DNA from: Bacillota bacterium
GTDB lineage: Bacteria; Bacillota; Clostridia; Christensenellales; UMGS416
DNA: 6,159 nt
Reading direction: 5' to 3'
Assembly (NCBI GenBank): GCA_023409755.1
Contig: JAEYRA010000130.1
Location: 1-6,159 of the forward strand
Shown here: one piece after another, positions 1 to 6,103 of the stretch
Layout of the letters: each line of letters starts with the position of its first letter
Position numbering within the stretch: position 1 is the first letter of the stretch
Position numbers and translations under genes: made by a program
Notes under the pieces: model-generated
Database searches by the model: none
The model's input: the letters and a program-made list of their open reading frames with translations, nothing else
What the model was told of the DNA's origin: nothing

Positions 1-2
1 AA

Positions 3-36
3 ACCATCGCCCGGCGAATGAACGCCGGGCGATGGT
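3..36 (-). terminator. Rho-independent terminator of the LRR gene
   Basis: A perfect 14-bp inverted repeat (arms 3-16 and 23-36, mostly G/C) encloses a 6-nt loop. Read on the minus strand it begins 26 nt after the stop codon of the LRR gene and runs into Ts at positions 3-1, where the window ends, so the full length of the U tract is not visible. Stem strength, position and the start of a T run fit an intrinsic terminator. If the next gene beyond the edge is convergent, it may serve both directions. Confidence 0.8.
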
Positions 37-62
37 GTTGCAAATTACGTTTCGCTGTGCCG

Positions 63-1700
63 TCATTTGCGGCGGCGAACGCCGGGGAGGTTGCGGCCGG
101 GGGCTTTTGCCCCGCCGTTGTTACGTATGTAGAGGAGCAGCAAGGCAACAGCCGCCCCAACTGCCACCACACCCACCACGACAAGCACGATGGTACCCAC
201 GCGGCCGCCACCCTTGGCAGGGACACTGGTGGCCTTGGGGGATGCCGATGCTGTAGCCGACGTTGTAACGGTGGCCTTGGCCGTACTGGCGGCTCCGGTG
301 GAAGCTGTCACCACCGAAGCCTCGGTCGCGGTGGCCTTGAGCGTCTTCACCGGCACGGTGACAAAGCTGCGGTGGGTGTATTTCTGCTCGCCCAGGGTCA
401 GGGCGTACTCCACCCCCAGCAGGAACGTATAGCTCGTATCCTCCTTCAGATCGGTGACGACAAAGGAGGTGGCCAGCTTATCCGGCGCAGCCAGGCTCTT
501 GAGCGAGTCACCGGACACGCGGTAAACATAGTATTTGTTGACCTTCCAGCTGCCGGTGCCGTTGCTGCCCTCGGTGCACAGCGGCCACGTCAGCGCCACC
601 GTGGTGGAGGTCACCGTGGTCTTGCCCTGCTCTATGGGCAGCAACTGGTTGGAGAACAGCTTGTCCTTGGCGTTGATGCTCTCCATTACCTTGCGCGGGC
701 CTGAGCCGCCGGACATGTCGAGGAAGTTCCACTCCACGCTGATGGCGTCAAAGCTCTTGCCCGAAAGGGAATCGGGCAGGGTACGCAGGCGGTTGATGTC
801 CAGCCGCAGGGTCTTGAGCCTTCCGGCGGCCAGCGTGGGTTCCACTTCGGTCAGACGGTTGTCACTGACGTCCAGGCTCGTGAGGGCTGGCGCGCTGCCG
901 ATGCCCTCGGGCAGGGCCTCCAGAAGGTTGTTGCTCACGTCCAAGGCGGCGAGTTTAACAGCCTTGGTCGCATCCACCGGCAAAGACTTGATGAGGTTAC
1001 CCGAAGCATCGAGCTTCTCCAGCGCGGGGAGTTGGAAGACCGCCTTGGGCAGCGCGCCGATGCGATTATCGGCCAGCGACAGCGTCCGCAGGGTTGTCAG
1101 CTTGCCCACCTTGCTGTTCACACTCTCCAGTTTGTTGCCGGTGAGGTCCAGCGATGTCACGGCCTTGAGCGACCCGATGGTGTCGGGCAGCTTGGAGATG
1201 CTGTTGCCCCGCAGGGAGATCGTCCCAAGCTTGGGGGCGGAGTAGAGCGCCGTGGGGAACGATGTGAACTTGTTGCCGTCCAGAACGATGGTATGGAGCG
1301 CCGTCAGCTTCTCCATCCCGCTGGGGAGTTTGGTCAGCTTGTTGCCCGAAAGGTCGATGGCCGTGACGTTGACGCACCACTGCAGCCCTTCGGCGCTGGC
1401 GATGCCCTTGCCAGAGAGATCAAGCCCGCCGCCCAGCCGTGCCAAGTCGGACCGGCGCAGAGGCGTGGCCTCGCCCACCCCGGCGGCGGCGTGCAGCGCA
1501 GCCCTCAGTTTGCTGTCGGACACGGTGACCACGTCCTCACTGGCAGCCCCCGGTGACACCACCGGAAGCAGCGTCGCCAATGGCATGGAGACCTGCGGGC
1601 TCCCAGTGGGGTCGGGCAGCGCACCCACCCCCACCGCCGTCATCCACAGCAGAGCCAATGCCAACATTGCTGCCAAACCCAACTTCCCACGGCTCTTCAT
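63..1700 (-). CDS. Secreted, membrane-anchored leucine-rich-repeat protein with internalin-like cap and FN3-like domain
   Basis: This 545-residue protein is probably displayed on the cell surface and may bind proteins or glycans; its ligand is unknown. The start has a near-consensus SD (GGAGGTGA, 6 nt upstream). Residues 1-27 form a signal peptide (MKSRGK, then a hydrophobic core) with a plausible cut after VGA at 27. Residues 57-111 resemble the cap before internalin-type repeats (SDSKLRAAL, then LDLSGKGIASAEGLQ). From 112 to about 330 there are ten LRR units of the LxxLDLSxNxLxxLPxxIxxLxx type: seven of exactly 23 residues (starting at 112, 135, 158, 181, 204, 227, 250), then one more unit and two shorter or partial ones. 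Residues 360-452 look like a fibronectin type III domain (DTSYTFLLGVEY strand). A Ser/Thr/Ala linker (456-497) leads to one membrane helix (502-524) and a basic tail ending RRRK. There is no LPxTG, so anchoring is probably by the helix. The gene has its own promoter and terminator. Architecture is well supported; function is not. Confidence 0.9.
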   Translation of the reverse strand: MKSRGKLGLAAMLALALLWMTAVGVGALPDPTGSPQVSMPLATLLPVVSPGAASEDVVTVSDSKLRAALHAAAGVGEATPLRRSDLARLGGGLDLSGKGIASAEGLQWCVNVTAIDLSGNKLTKLPSGMEKLTALHTIVLDGNKFTSFPTALYSAPKLGTISLRGNSISKLPDTIGSLKAVTSLDLTGNKLESVNSKVGKLTTLRTLSLADNRIGALPKAVFQLPALEKLDASGNLIKSLPVDATKAVKLAALDVSNNLLEALPEGIGSAPALTSLDVSDNRLTEVEPTLAAGRLKTLRLDINRLRTLPDSLSGKSFDAISVEWNFLDMSGGSGPRKVMESINAKDKLFSNQLLPIEQGKTTVTSTTVALTWPLCTEGSNGTGSWKVNKYYVYRVSGDSLKSLAAPDKLATSFVVTDLKEDTSYTFLLGVEYALTLGEQKYTHRSFVTVPVKTLKATATEASVVTASTGAASTAKATVTTSATASASPKATSVPAKGGGRVGTIVLVVVGVVAVGAAVALLLLYIRNNGGAKAPGRNLPGVRRRK

Positions 1701-1706
1701 TGCGGG

Positions 1707-1714
1707 TCACCTCC
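1707..1714 (-). promoter_or_regulatory. Near-consensus Shine-Dalgarno site of the LRR gene
   Basis: Minus-strand GGAGGTGA lies 6 nt before the ATG at 1700. It is almost fully complementary to the 16S rRNA 3' end, fixes the start codon and suggests strong translation of the surface protein. Confidence 0.8.
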
Positions 1715-1724
1715 ATCGTTCGAT

Positions 1725-1761
1725 GTTTTCCCTGTCCATGCAGTGTTTTCCAGCGTTTTCC
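1725..1761 (-). repeat. Three GGAAAAC direct repeats with 10-bp phasing
   Basis: On the minus strand GGAAAAC occurs at 1755-1761, 1745-1751 and 1725-1731. Start-to-start distances are 10 and 20 bp, so every copy, and its A4 tract, faces the same side of the helix. The first two belong to a 10-bp tandem unit with one mismatch. They lie just downstream of the -10 box, at the inferred transcription start and in the 5' leader of the LRR gene. They may be regulator half-sites, a phased A-tract bend, or an RNA element. The pattern is visible; the role is inferred. Confidence 0.5.
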
Positions 1762-1763
1762 AT

Positions 1764-1792
1764 AGTATAACACCGGCATATTTCCCACACAA
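1764..1792 (-). promoter_or_regulatory. Sigma-A/sigma-70-type promoter of the LRR gene
   Basis: On the minus strand, TTGTGT (1792-1787, three leading bases match TTGACA) is followed after exactly 17 bp by TATACT (1769-1764, five of six match TATAAT). Transcription would start near 1757 and give a leader of about 57 nt before the ATG at 1700. This lets the LRR gene be expressed separately from the phosphoesterase gene upstream. Confidence 0.65.
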
Positions 1793-1856
1793 CCGCACTG
1801 TTTCGTTGCTCTTGGGACGCATGCCGGCGCAAACAAGTTCCTGTGGTCAGCTTCGG

Positions 1857-2390
1857 TCAGTCCTTTCCCTCCAGCGGCAGGGTGAAGGTGCTTTCGATGA
1901 TGGACTCATCGTGCTCGCCGATGATCTCCACCGCAATCTCCCGGATGCAGGTGCGGAACTCCGTCTCCAACCCCCGCACATTCTGCCAGGCCCGGTCAAA
2001 GGCCTCGTCATCCTCCAATCGTCCAACGGTGATATGGGGGTCGAAACTCCTGCGCCACTGGGGCAGGTAGGGCGCGAGGACACCGGTGTAGAGCCGGCGG
2101 TGAATCTCAATGAGCTTGTTGCGGCCACGGTGGATATCGAGCAGCAGGTAGTTGCCGAAATGCTTGCGCACCGAGACCCCTTGCACGCTGAGCGCAACCG
2201 GCTCCACCCCCTGCAGTGCCGTTGTGACATGGCGGCGCACCGCCGCGGCGGAAAGGTCGCTTTCAAACGGGAACACCAGCGTGATGTGCGCCGGCACCGT
2301 GCGGGCAGCCGGGTCGTACCGCCGGCGGATGTCCTCAATCACGTCGGCGTTTTGAAATTGTGGAAAGATCAGGATGCAGCGTTTGGTCAT
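1857..2390 (-). CDS. 2H phosphoesterase superfamily protein (2'-5' RNA ligase-like)
   Basis: The product has 177 residues, the usual size for single-domain 2H proteins. The two defining catalytic tetrapeptide-type motifs are present: HIT at 35-37 (in AHITLVFPF) and HIT at 119-121 (in DPHITVGRL). The N-terminal strand (KRCILIFPQF), the spacing of about 84 residues between motifs and the basic KHFGNYLLLDI stretch fit the 2'-5' RNA ligase / YjcG-like branch. Family members hydrolyse or form 2',3'-cyclic phosphate or 2'-5' linkages in RNA or nucleotides. Many bacterial members have no known substrate, and this one cannot be assigned. An in-frame GTG/ATG extension to 2432 exists, but AAAGGAG 6 nt before the ATG at 2390 and the family N-terminus select the shorter form. 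It lies 289 nt after purD and 156 nt before the LRR gene. No terminator is evident on either side, so some read-through from the purD operon is possible. It has no obvious functional link with its neighbours. Confidence 0.9.
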   Translation of the reverse strand: MTKRCILIFPQFQNADVIEDIRRRYDPAARTVPAHITLVFPFESDLSAAAVRRHVTTALQGVEPVALSVQGVSVRKHFGNYLLLDIHRGRNKLIEIHRRLYTGVLAPYLPQWRRSFDPHITVGRLEDDEAFDRAWQNVRGLETEFRTCIREIAVEIIGEHDESIIESTFTLPLEGKD

Positions 2391-2396
2391 GCCCGG

Positions 2397-2403
2397 CTCC
2401 TTT
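2397..2403 (-). promoter_or_regulatory. Ribosome binding site that sets the 2H phosphoesterase start
   Basis: Minus-strand AAAGGAG is separated by 6 nt from the ATG at 2390. The alternative start farther upstream would add 14 residues (MPPQRHLRSPKEPG) that lie across this SD and a hairpin, so the internal ATG is preferred. Confidence 0.75.
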
Positions 2404-2410
2404 GGACTTC

Positions 2411-2436
2411 GCAAATGCCGCTGCGGCGGCATTCGC
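2411..2436. repeat. Near-perfect palindrome upstream of the phosphoesterase SD
   Basis: Arms 2411-2420 (GCAAATGCCG) and 2427-2436 pair over 10 bp with a single mismatch around a 6-nt loop. As minus-strand RNA it ends 7 nt before the AAAGGAG ribosome binding site, so it could affect ribosome access, or it could be a REP-like repeat. Confidence 0.55.
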
Positions 2437-2464
2437 GATTTGGACAGCTTGTCTCAATGGCCTT

Positions 2465-2497
2465 AAATCGTTTGCCGCACAGGTCGCCAAACGATTT
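2465..2497. repeat. Perfect 10-bp inverted repeat AAATCGTTTG / CAAACGATTT
   Basis: Arms 2465-2474 and 2488-2497 are exact reverse complements separated by 13 nt. The outer half is A/T-rich, unlike the surrounding DNA. No T run follows on either strand, which argues against a terminator. A dimeric regulator operator, an RNA hairpin in the leader, or the end of a repeat element are all possible. Confidence 0.55.
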
Positions 2498-2587
2498 CAA
2501 ACAGCAGCGCTCATGCGGTTTTTACGGATACGTTTCGCCGCGGGCGGGTTCTACTGTTTCGCATTGCACAAACGCAACGGTTCCTCC

Positions 2588-2604
2588 CGCCGAATGAATC
2601 GGCG
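2588..2604. repeat. Short hairpin downstream of purD
   Basis: Arms 2588-2593 (CGCCGA) and 2599-2604 (TCGGCG) form a 6-bp GC-rich stem with a 5-nt loop, beginning 75 nt after the purD stop on the minus strand. It is followed by GGAGGAACC rather than Ts, so it is at best a weak or processing hairpin. Confidence 0.3.
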
Positions 2605-2679
2605 ATCGGCTCCTGGTTGCTTTGCCCATGCGTACTTATCTGGCAAGCTACTCCATCCATTGTGCCACAAGGGGCGCAA

Positions 2680-3951
2680 TCATACAATGCCGCCATGCTT
2701 GCGGCCGATGTCCCGGCGGTAGTGGGCGTCCTGAAAGTGCACACGCTCCACCCCGGCGTAGGCCCGGTCGATGGCGGCGGCCAAGTTGTCAGCGGTGGCC
2801 GTCACACCCAGCACCCGGCCGCCGTTGGTCATAAGCTGGCCCTCCCGCAGGGCTGTGCCGCTGTGGAAGACGATGGTCCCGGTGGCCTCGGCCTCCGCTA
2901 ACCCCGTGATGGGGTACCCCTTGGCATAGTCGCCCGGGTACCCGCCGGAGGCCACCACCACCACCGCCGCCGCACCCGCCTTCCAGCGGATGTCGAGGTC
3001 GGCCAGGCGCTGCTCACGTATCGCGAGTAGAATGTCGACGAGGTCCGTTTCCAGCAGGGGGAGGATGACCTGAGTCTCGGGGTCGCCAAAACGGGCGTTG
3101 AACTCCAACACCCGCACGCCGCGCTCGGTGAGCATGAGCCCGGCATACAGAATGCCCTGAAAAAGGCAGCCCTCTGCCGCCATGCCGCGCACCGCGGGCA
3201 GCAGGACCCTTCGGGTCATTTCATCGACTTGCTCCTGTGTCAGTGTCGTTGTGGGGGCGAAGGCCCCCATGCCGCCGGTGTTCGGCCCCTGGTCGCCGTC
3301 CAGCGCGCGCTTGTGGTCCTGGGCCGGGGGCATCACCGCCACCGTCTTGCCATCGGTGAAGCACAGCAGCGACACCTCGGGGCCCTGCAGGAATTCCTCC
3401 ACCAGCACCGTGCCGCCGGACGAGCCGAAGGCCTGCTTGACCATGATGGTCTCGAGGGCATCCAGCGCTTCCTCCACGGTGGCGCAGAGGAAAACGCCTT
3501 TGCCCAGCGCCAGGCCATCGGCCTTCACCACGATGGGCGCACCCTGCTGCCGCACATAGGCGCAAGCCGCGTCGTAGTCGGCAAACGAGGCGCTGGCCCC
3601 GGTGGGGATGCCGTATTTCGCCATGATGTCCTTGGCGAAGGTCTTGCTGGCCTCAATGCGGGCAGCAGCCTTGCGCGGGCCGAACGCCGGGCAGCCAGCG
3701 GCCTCCAGCGCGTCCACCATGCCGTCGGCCAGCGGGTCATCGGGGGCCACGAAGGTCAGATCAATGGCATTCTCGCTGGCAAAGCGCACCATGCCGTCGA
3801 TGTCCCGCGCGCCAATGTCCACACAGGTGGCCACCTGGGCGATGCCGCCGTTGCCCGGCGCGCAGTAGAGCTTGTCCACCCGGGGGCTCTGTCTCAGTTT
3901 CCAGGCGATGGCATGTTCGCGGCCGCCGCCGCCCACCAGCAGGATGTTCAT
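2680..3951 (-). CDS. purD: Phosphoribosylamine-glycine ligase (GAR synthetase)
   Basis: This cytoplasmic ATP-grasp enzyme joins glycine to 5-phosphoribosylamine, using ATP, to make GAR, the second step of de novo purine synthesis. At 423 residues it has the normal bacterial length and looks intact. The N-domain starts MNILLVGGGGREHA (1-14) and contains VAPDDPLADG (68-77). The ATP-grasp part has VVKADGLALGKGV (141-153), VLVEEFLQGPEVS (182-194) and GPNTGGMGAF (222-231). The family signature RFGDPETQVI is at 287-296, and the C-terminus YRRDIGRK (411-418) is typical. ATG at 3951 is chosen because AAAGAGGT sits 6 nt before it; a GTG two codons upstream is too close to that SD. It is the last gene of a run with the kinase (25-nt gap) and the oxidoreductase. 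Absence of other pur genes nearby is unusual, since purD often closes a pur operon after purH. Confidence 0.97.
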   Translation of the reverse strand: MNILLVGGGGREHAIAWKLRQSPRVDKLYCAPGNGGIAQVATCVDIGARDIDGMVRFASENAIDLTFVAPDDPLADGMVDALEAAGCPAFGPRKAAARIEASKTFAKDIMAKYGIPTGASASFADYDAACAYVRQQGAPIVVKADGLALGKGVFLCATVEEALDALETIMVKQAFGSSGGTVLVEEFLQGPEVSLLCFTDGKTVAVMPPAQDHKRALDGDQGPNTGGMGAFAPTTTLTQEQVDEMTRRVLLPAVRGMAAEGCLFQGILYAGLMLTERGVRVLEFNARFGDPETQVILPLLETDLVDILLAIREQRLADLDIRWKAGAAAVVVVASGGYPGDYAKGYPITGLAEAEATGTIVFHSGTALREGQLMTNGGRVLGVTATADNLAAAIDRAYAGVERVHFQDAHYRRDIGRKHGGIV

Positions 3952-3957
3952 GAGCAC

Positions 3958-3965
3958 ACCTCTTT
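3958..3965 (-). promoter_or_regulatory. Ribosome binding site that sets the purD start
   Basis: Minus-strand AAAGAGGT lies in the 25-nt gap after the kinase stop and 6 nt before the ATG at 3951. The in-frame GTG at 3957 abuts the SD directly, so it is unlikely to initiate. Confidence 0.7.
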
Positions 3966-3976
3966 AGAATAATAGG

Positions 3977-4882
3977 TCAGCGGGTTGCCAGCAGTTCCTC
4001 CACCCGCGCGAGGGTGGGCGGGTGCAGGGCCAGCGGGTAGCCCGTGCAGGCCACCGCCGCCGACGCCGCAGCAAACCGTACGATGTCAGGGTCACTCATG
4101 CCCTGAGCGAGCGCATAGACCGTCCCGGCCTTGAAGGTATCGCCGGCACCCAAGGTGCTGACAACGTCCACCCGGTAGGGCTGGAAGCGTTGAATGGGCT
4201 GCCCCCGGCGGCCAAAGAGGATGTCCCCCGTGCCGGAGGTGAAGATGGTCAGGCCATCGGTGTGCTCGGTGTAGCGGGCAAAGAGCTCCTCCCGGTCGGC
4301 GTCGGGGTACGCCCCGCGCAGGAATTCCCCCGCCAGCACGTTGACGGAGCAGAGCCGATGGGGTTCGCTGTCATACTTGCAGTCGATGGTCACAAAGGGT
4401 TTGCCCAACTCCCGGCAAAGCTGCGCGGCTTCGTCAGACTGGCCTGCGAAATAGGGGTCCACACCGGCAGCGCGGCAGGCGGTGATGGCCTCGCGGCTCG
4501 GCCGGTTCCACCGGGGCCCACCCTCAGTGTGGAAGCGCTCAAACATGCCGAAACCGTTGCGGGTGTGGCTGTCAAGAATCACCATGTCCTCCAGCCCGTC
4601 AAAGCCGTCGTCGTAGGTCATCAGGGATGTGTCCACCGGCGTGCCGCGGAAGTACTCGGTGATCGGCCCCCAGGTCTTGCGCCCCAGGTGGATGCCATCC
4701 AGGCGGATGTCGCAGCCCAGGCTCGCCAGCACGATGGCGCAGGAGCCCGTCTCGCCGCCGGGGAAGCTGTGGCTTTCGGCAATCTCCGAGTAGTCATCGG
4801 GCTTGGGGAACCGATCCCGCAGGCGGTGACTGGTGGTGATGAGAGTCATGCCATAGAGGTAGATCTGCGGTCGTTCGTTCAT
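3977..4882 (-). CDS. PfkB/ribokinase-family carbohydrate or nucleoside kinase
   Basis: The 301-residue product has the length and order of PfkB-family kinases, which phosphorylate a sugar, sugar acid or nucleoside with ATP in the cytoplasm. Visible marks are the glycine-rich PGGETGSCAIVLASLG (41-56), which matches the first family signature with its Gly-Gly hinge; a VNVLAGEF stretch (180-187) at the position of the NxxE motif; TSGTGD (215-220) at the usual T-x-G nucleotide-binding turn; and STLGAGDTFKAG (242-253), the anion-hole signature with D248 as the likely catalytic base. Two departures stand out: the first Asp of the usual DTxGAGD is Ser242, and the NxxE spacing is not standard. The substrate cannot be told from sequence; fructose-, ribose- or nucleoside-type substrates are all possible. 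The start is fixed by TAGGAGG eight nt upstream, overlapping the oxidoreductase stop. Family is secure, activity likely, substrate unknown. Confidence 0.88.
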   Translation of the reverse strand: MNERPQIYLYGMTLITTSHRLRDRFPKPDDYSEIAESHSFPGGETGSCAIVLASLGCDIRLDGIHLGRKTWGPITEYFRGTPVDTSLMTYDDGFDGLEDMVILDSHTRNGFGMFERFHTEGGPRWNRPSREAITACRAAGVDPYFAGQSDEAAQLCRELGKPFVTIDCKYDSEPHRLCSVNVLAGEFLRGAYPDADREELFARYTEHTDGLTIFTSGTGDILFGRRGQPIQRFQPYRVDVVSTLGAGDTFKAGTVYALAQGMSDPDIVRFAAASAAVACTGYPLALHPPTLARVEELLATR

Positions 4883-4890
4883 ACGTTCTT

Positions 4891-4897
4891 CCTCCTA
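4891..4897 (-). promoter_or_regulatory. Kinase ribosome binding site overlapping the upstream stop codon
   Basis: Minus-strand TAGGAGG contains the TAG stop of the oxidoreductase (4897-4895) and serves as the SD of the kinase, with 8 nt to its ATG at 4882. This arrangement usually means translational coupling, so the two proteins are likely made together. Confidence 0.75.
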
Positions 4898-6097
4898 TGC
4901 CGGGTTGGGAACGGCTTCGTCGGTGTGCAGGCGCACGCCGCCCGCACGCAGGGCCTGCTGCAGCGCCCCGATGGGCAAGGCTGGCAGGGCGGTGCCGCTG
5001 GCCGCGCCCTGGGCTGCGGCAATGCCGGCGGCCTCGCCGGTGGCCGAGCACACCGGGATAACCCGGGTGATGTCCCACATCGCCGTGGTCACCGAGATGC
5101 ACCGGCCAGCGGTGATGAGGTTGGTGACGTTGGAGGCCACCAAACACCGGTAGGGGATCTCATACACAGGGCCGGCCTTGCGCCAATCGCAGGTGAGGCC
5201 GATGGAATCGTCAAAGTGCTGGAACTGCTCGGCGTCGTCCAGGGCGTAGGCTCCGGCCAAACGCCGCGTCATGCGGAAGGACGGCACCTGCGGCACATGA
5301 GCCGGGAAGAGCGTGTCGTCACCGATGCGCTTGCGCTCCTTGAGGAAGTGCTCCAGGATTTTCTCTCGCCCGTCAATCATCATGGCGTCCACGTCGGCCT
5401 GACAGGTGCCGTCGTAGAGCCGCTCGCCCGGCGCAACGGAGTAGAAGTTACGGGCCAGCTTATAGAGGTGGTACCCGCTGTCACTGGCGGCGTAATACCA
5501 CATGGCCAGGTGGTTTTCCAAATGCTTAACCGTGGGCGCACCGGCCCAGGCGCAGAGATCGGCGTCGCCGGTGCCGTCCACAAAGGCCCGTCCGGCAATG
5601 GCCTGCCGGCCCTCCTTGCCCTCCACCACGAGGGCGGCGATGCGATCACCTTCCATAGCCACGTCGCAGGCGCGGGCATCATAATGAATGGTGACACCCA
5701 GGGAAAGCAGCAGCCGCTCGGCTTCGATGGCAAAGAGCGCCGGGTTGTACTGCACGTAGAACCGCTGTTGAATGCGCTCCTCCGCCGTGCCGCCGCCCAA
5801 CCACCCCACCGGGAACTCGGCCTCCGCCCCGTGGCGGATGGAGAGCCGCAGCAGCTCCTCGGCCAGGCCGAACATCACCTGATGCCCCCGCCCGTCGCAC
5901 AGCGGCAGGTAGATGGTGATGAGCCCCAGCGTGCCCAGACCGCCCAGCATACAGCCCTTCTCCACGAGGCATACCTTCGCCCCCTGGCGCGCCGCGGCGA
6001 TGGCCGCCGCCATGCCGGCCAAGCCCCCGCCAGCCACTACCACGTCATATTCGCCGGCTACCGGCGTTCGCCGCGCCGCCTCGTCAATCGTCCGCAT
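4895..6097 (-). CDS. FAD-dependent oxidoreductase (FAD_oxidored type)
   Basis: The 400-residue product carries a Rossmann FAD-binding fold at the N-terminus: DVVVAGGGLAGMAAAIAAA (18-36) holds GxGxxG, and E46 (CLVEK) would bind the ADP ribose. CMLGGLGTLGL (49-59) follows, then AFVDGTGDADL (171-181), the middle motif of this family. The C-terminal FAD motif is NLITAGRCISVTTAMWD (326-342) through TGEAAGIAAA (353-362). This combination is that of the FAD-dependent oxidoreductase family often found beside sugar or glycoside catabolism genes. There is no signal peptide or membrane segment, so it should be cytosolic. The substrate and electron acceptor are not known. ATG at 6097 is preferred over an in-frame upstream start at 6139 because GGAGG lies 6 nt before it and the upstream stretch would lie across the promoter. 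It is the first gene of the run with the kinase and purD. Partners suggest small-molecule, perhaps sugar or nucleoside, metabolism; that is inference. Confidence 0.88.
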   Translation of the reverse strand: MRTIDEAARRTPVAGEYDVVVAGGGLAGMAAAIAAARQGAKVCLVEKGCMLGGLGTLGLITIYLPLCDGRGHQVMFGLAEELLRLSIRHGAEAEFPVGWLGGGTAEERIQQRFYVQYNPALFAIEAERLLLSLGVTIHYDARACDVAMEGDRIAALVVEGKEGRQAIAGRAFVDGTGDADLCAWAGAPTVKHLENHLAMWYYAASDSGYHLYKLARNFYSVAPGERLYDGTCQADVDAMMIDGREKILEHFLKERKRIGDDTLFPAHVPQVPSFRMTRRLAGAYALDDAEQFQHFDDSIGLTCDWRKAGPVYEIPYRCLVASNVTNLITAGRCISVTTAMWDITRVIPVCSATGEAAGIAAAQGAASGTALPALPIGALQQALRAGGVRLHTDEAVPNPA

Positions 6098-6103
6098 TGC
6101 CAC

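Larger units (their letters stand above)
2391..2679. other. Hairpin-rich intergenic region between purD and the 2H phosphoesterase gene
   Basis: I see no credible gene in these 289 bases on either strand. The region holds three separate palindromes (2411-2436, 2465-2497, 2588-2604) and the SD of the phosphoesterase gene. None of the stems is followed by a T tract on the minus strand, so none is a standard terminator, and I find no convincing -35/-10 pair. It may be a structured 5' leader or an interspersed repeat element. Confidence 0.5.

Noticed and set aside
18..704. Long open frame on the plus strand opposite the C-terminal half of the LRR gene
   Set aside because: It is a shadow of a GC-rich gene: no SD, His/Gly/Arg-rich composition without a recognisable domain, and the minus-strand protein has full domain support.
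535..1245. Plus-strand open frame of 236 codons opposite the LRR repeats
   Set aside because: Its Ser/Arg/Leu-rich repeats mirror the complementary LRR units; there is no SD and no known fold.
1773..1827. Inverted repeat CCGGCAT / ATGCCGG around the LRR promoter
   Set aside because: The arms are only 7 bp and 41 nt apart, with no T tract. One arm lies in the promoter spacer, so looping is possible, but chance occurrence is likely in GC-rich DNA.
1743..2597. Plus-strand open frame of 284 codons opposite the 2H phosphoesterase gene and into the gap
   Set aside because: It crosses the promoter region, a catalytically intact minus-strand gene and two palindromes, has no SD and resembles no family.
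15..2599. Shared CGAATGAA loop sequence in the hairpins at 3-36 and 2588-2604
   Set aside because: An 8-base match with unrelated stems is too short to claim a common repeat family.
2360..2722. Plus-strand open frame covering the gap between purD and the phosphoesterase gene
   Set aside because: It begins with GTG inside the antisense of one gene and ends inside the antisense of another, without an SD. The translated palindromes explain its Ala-rich stretches. If the gap is a repeat element, similar spurious frames would occur elsewhere.
3229..3972. Plus-strand open frame of 247 codons opposite purD
   Set aside because: Shadow of purD; the minus strand carries all the PurD motifs.
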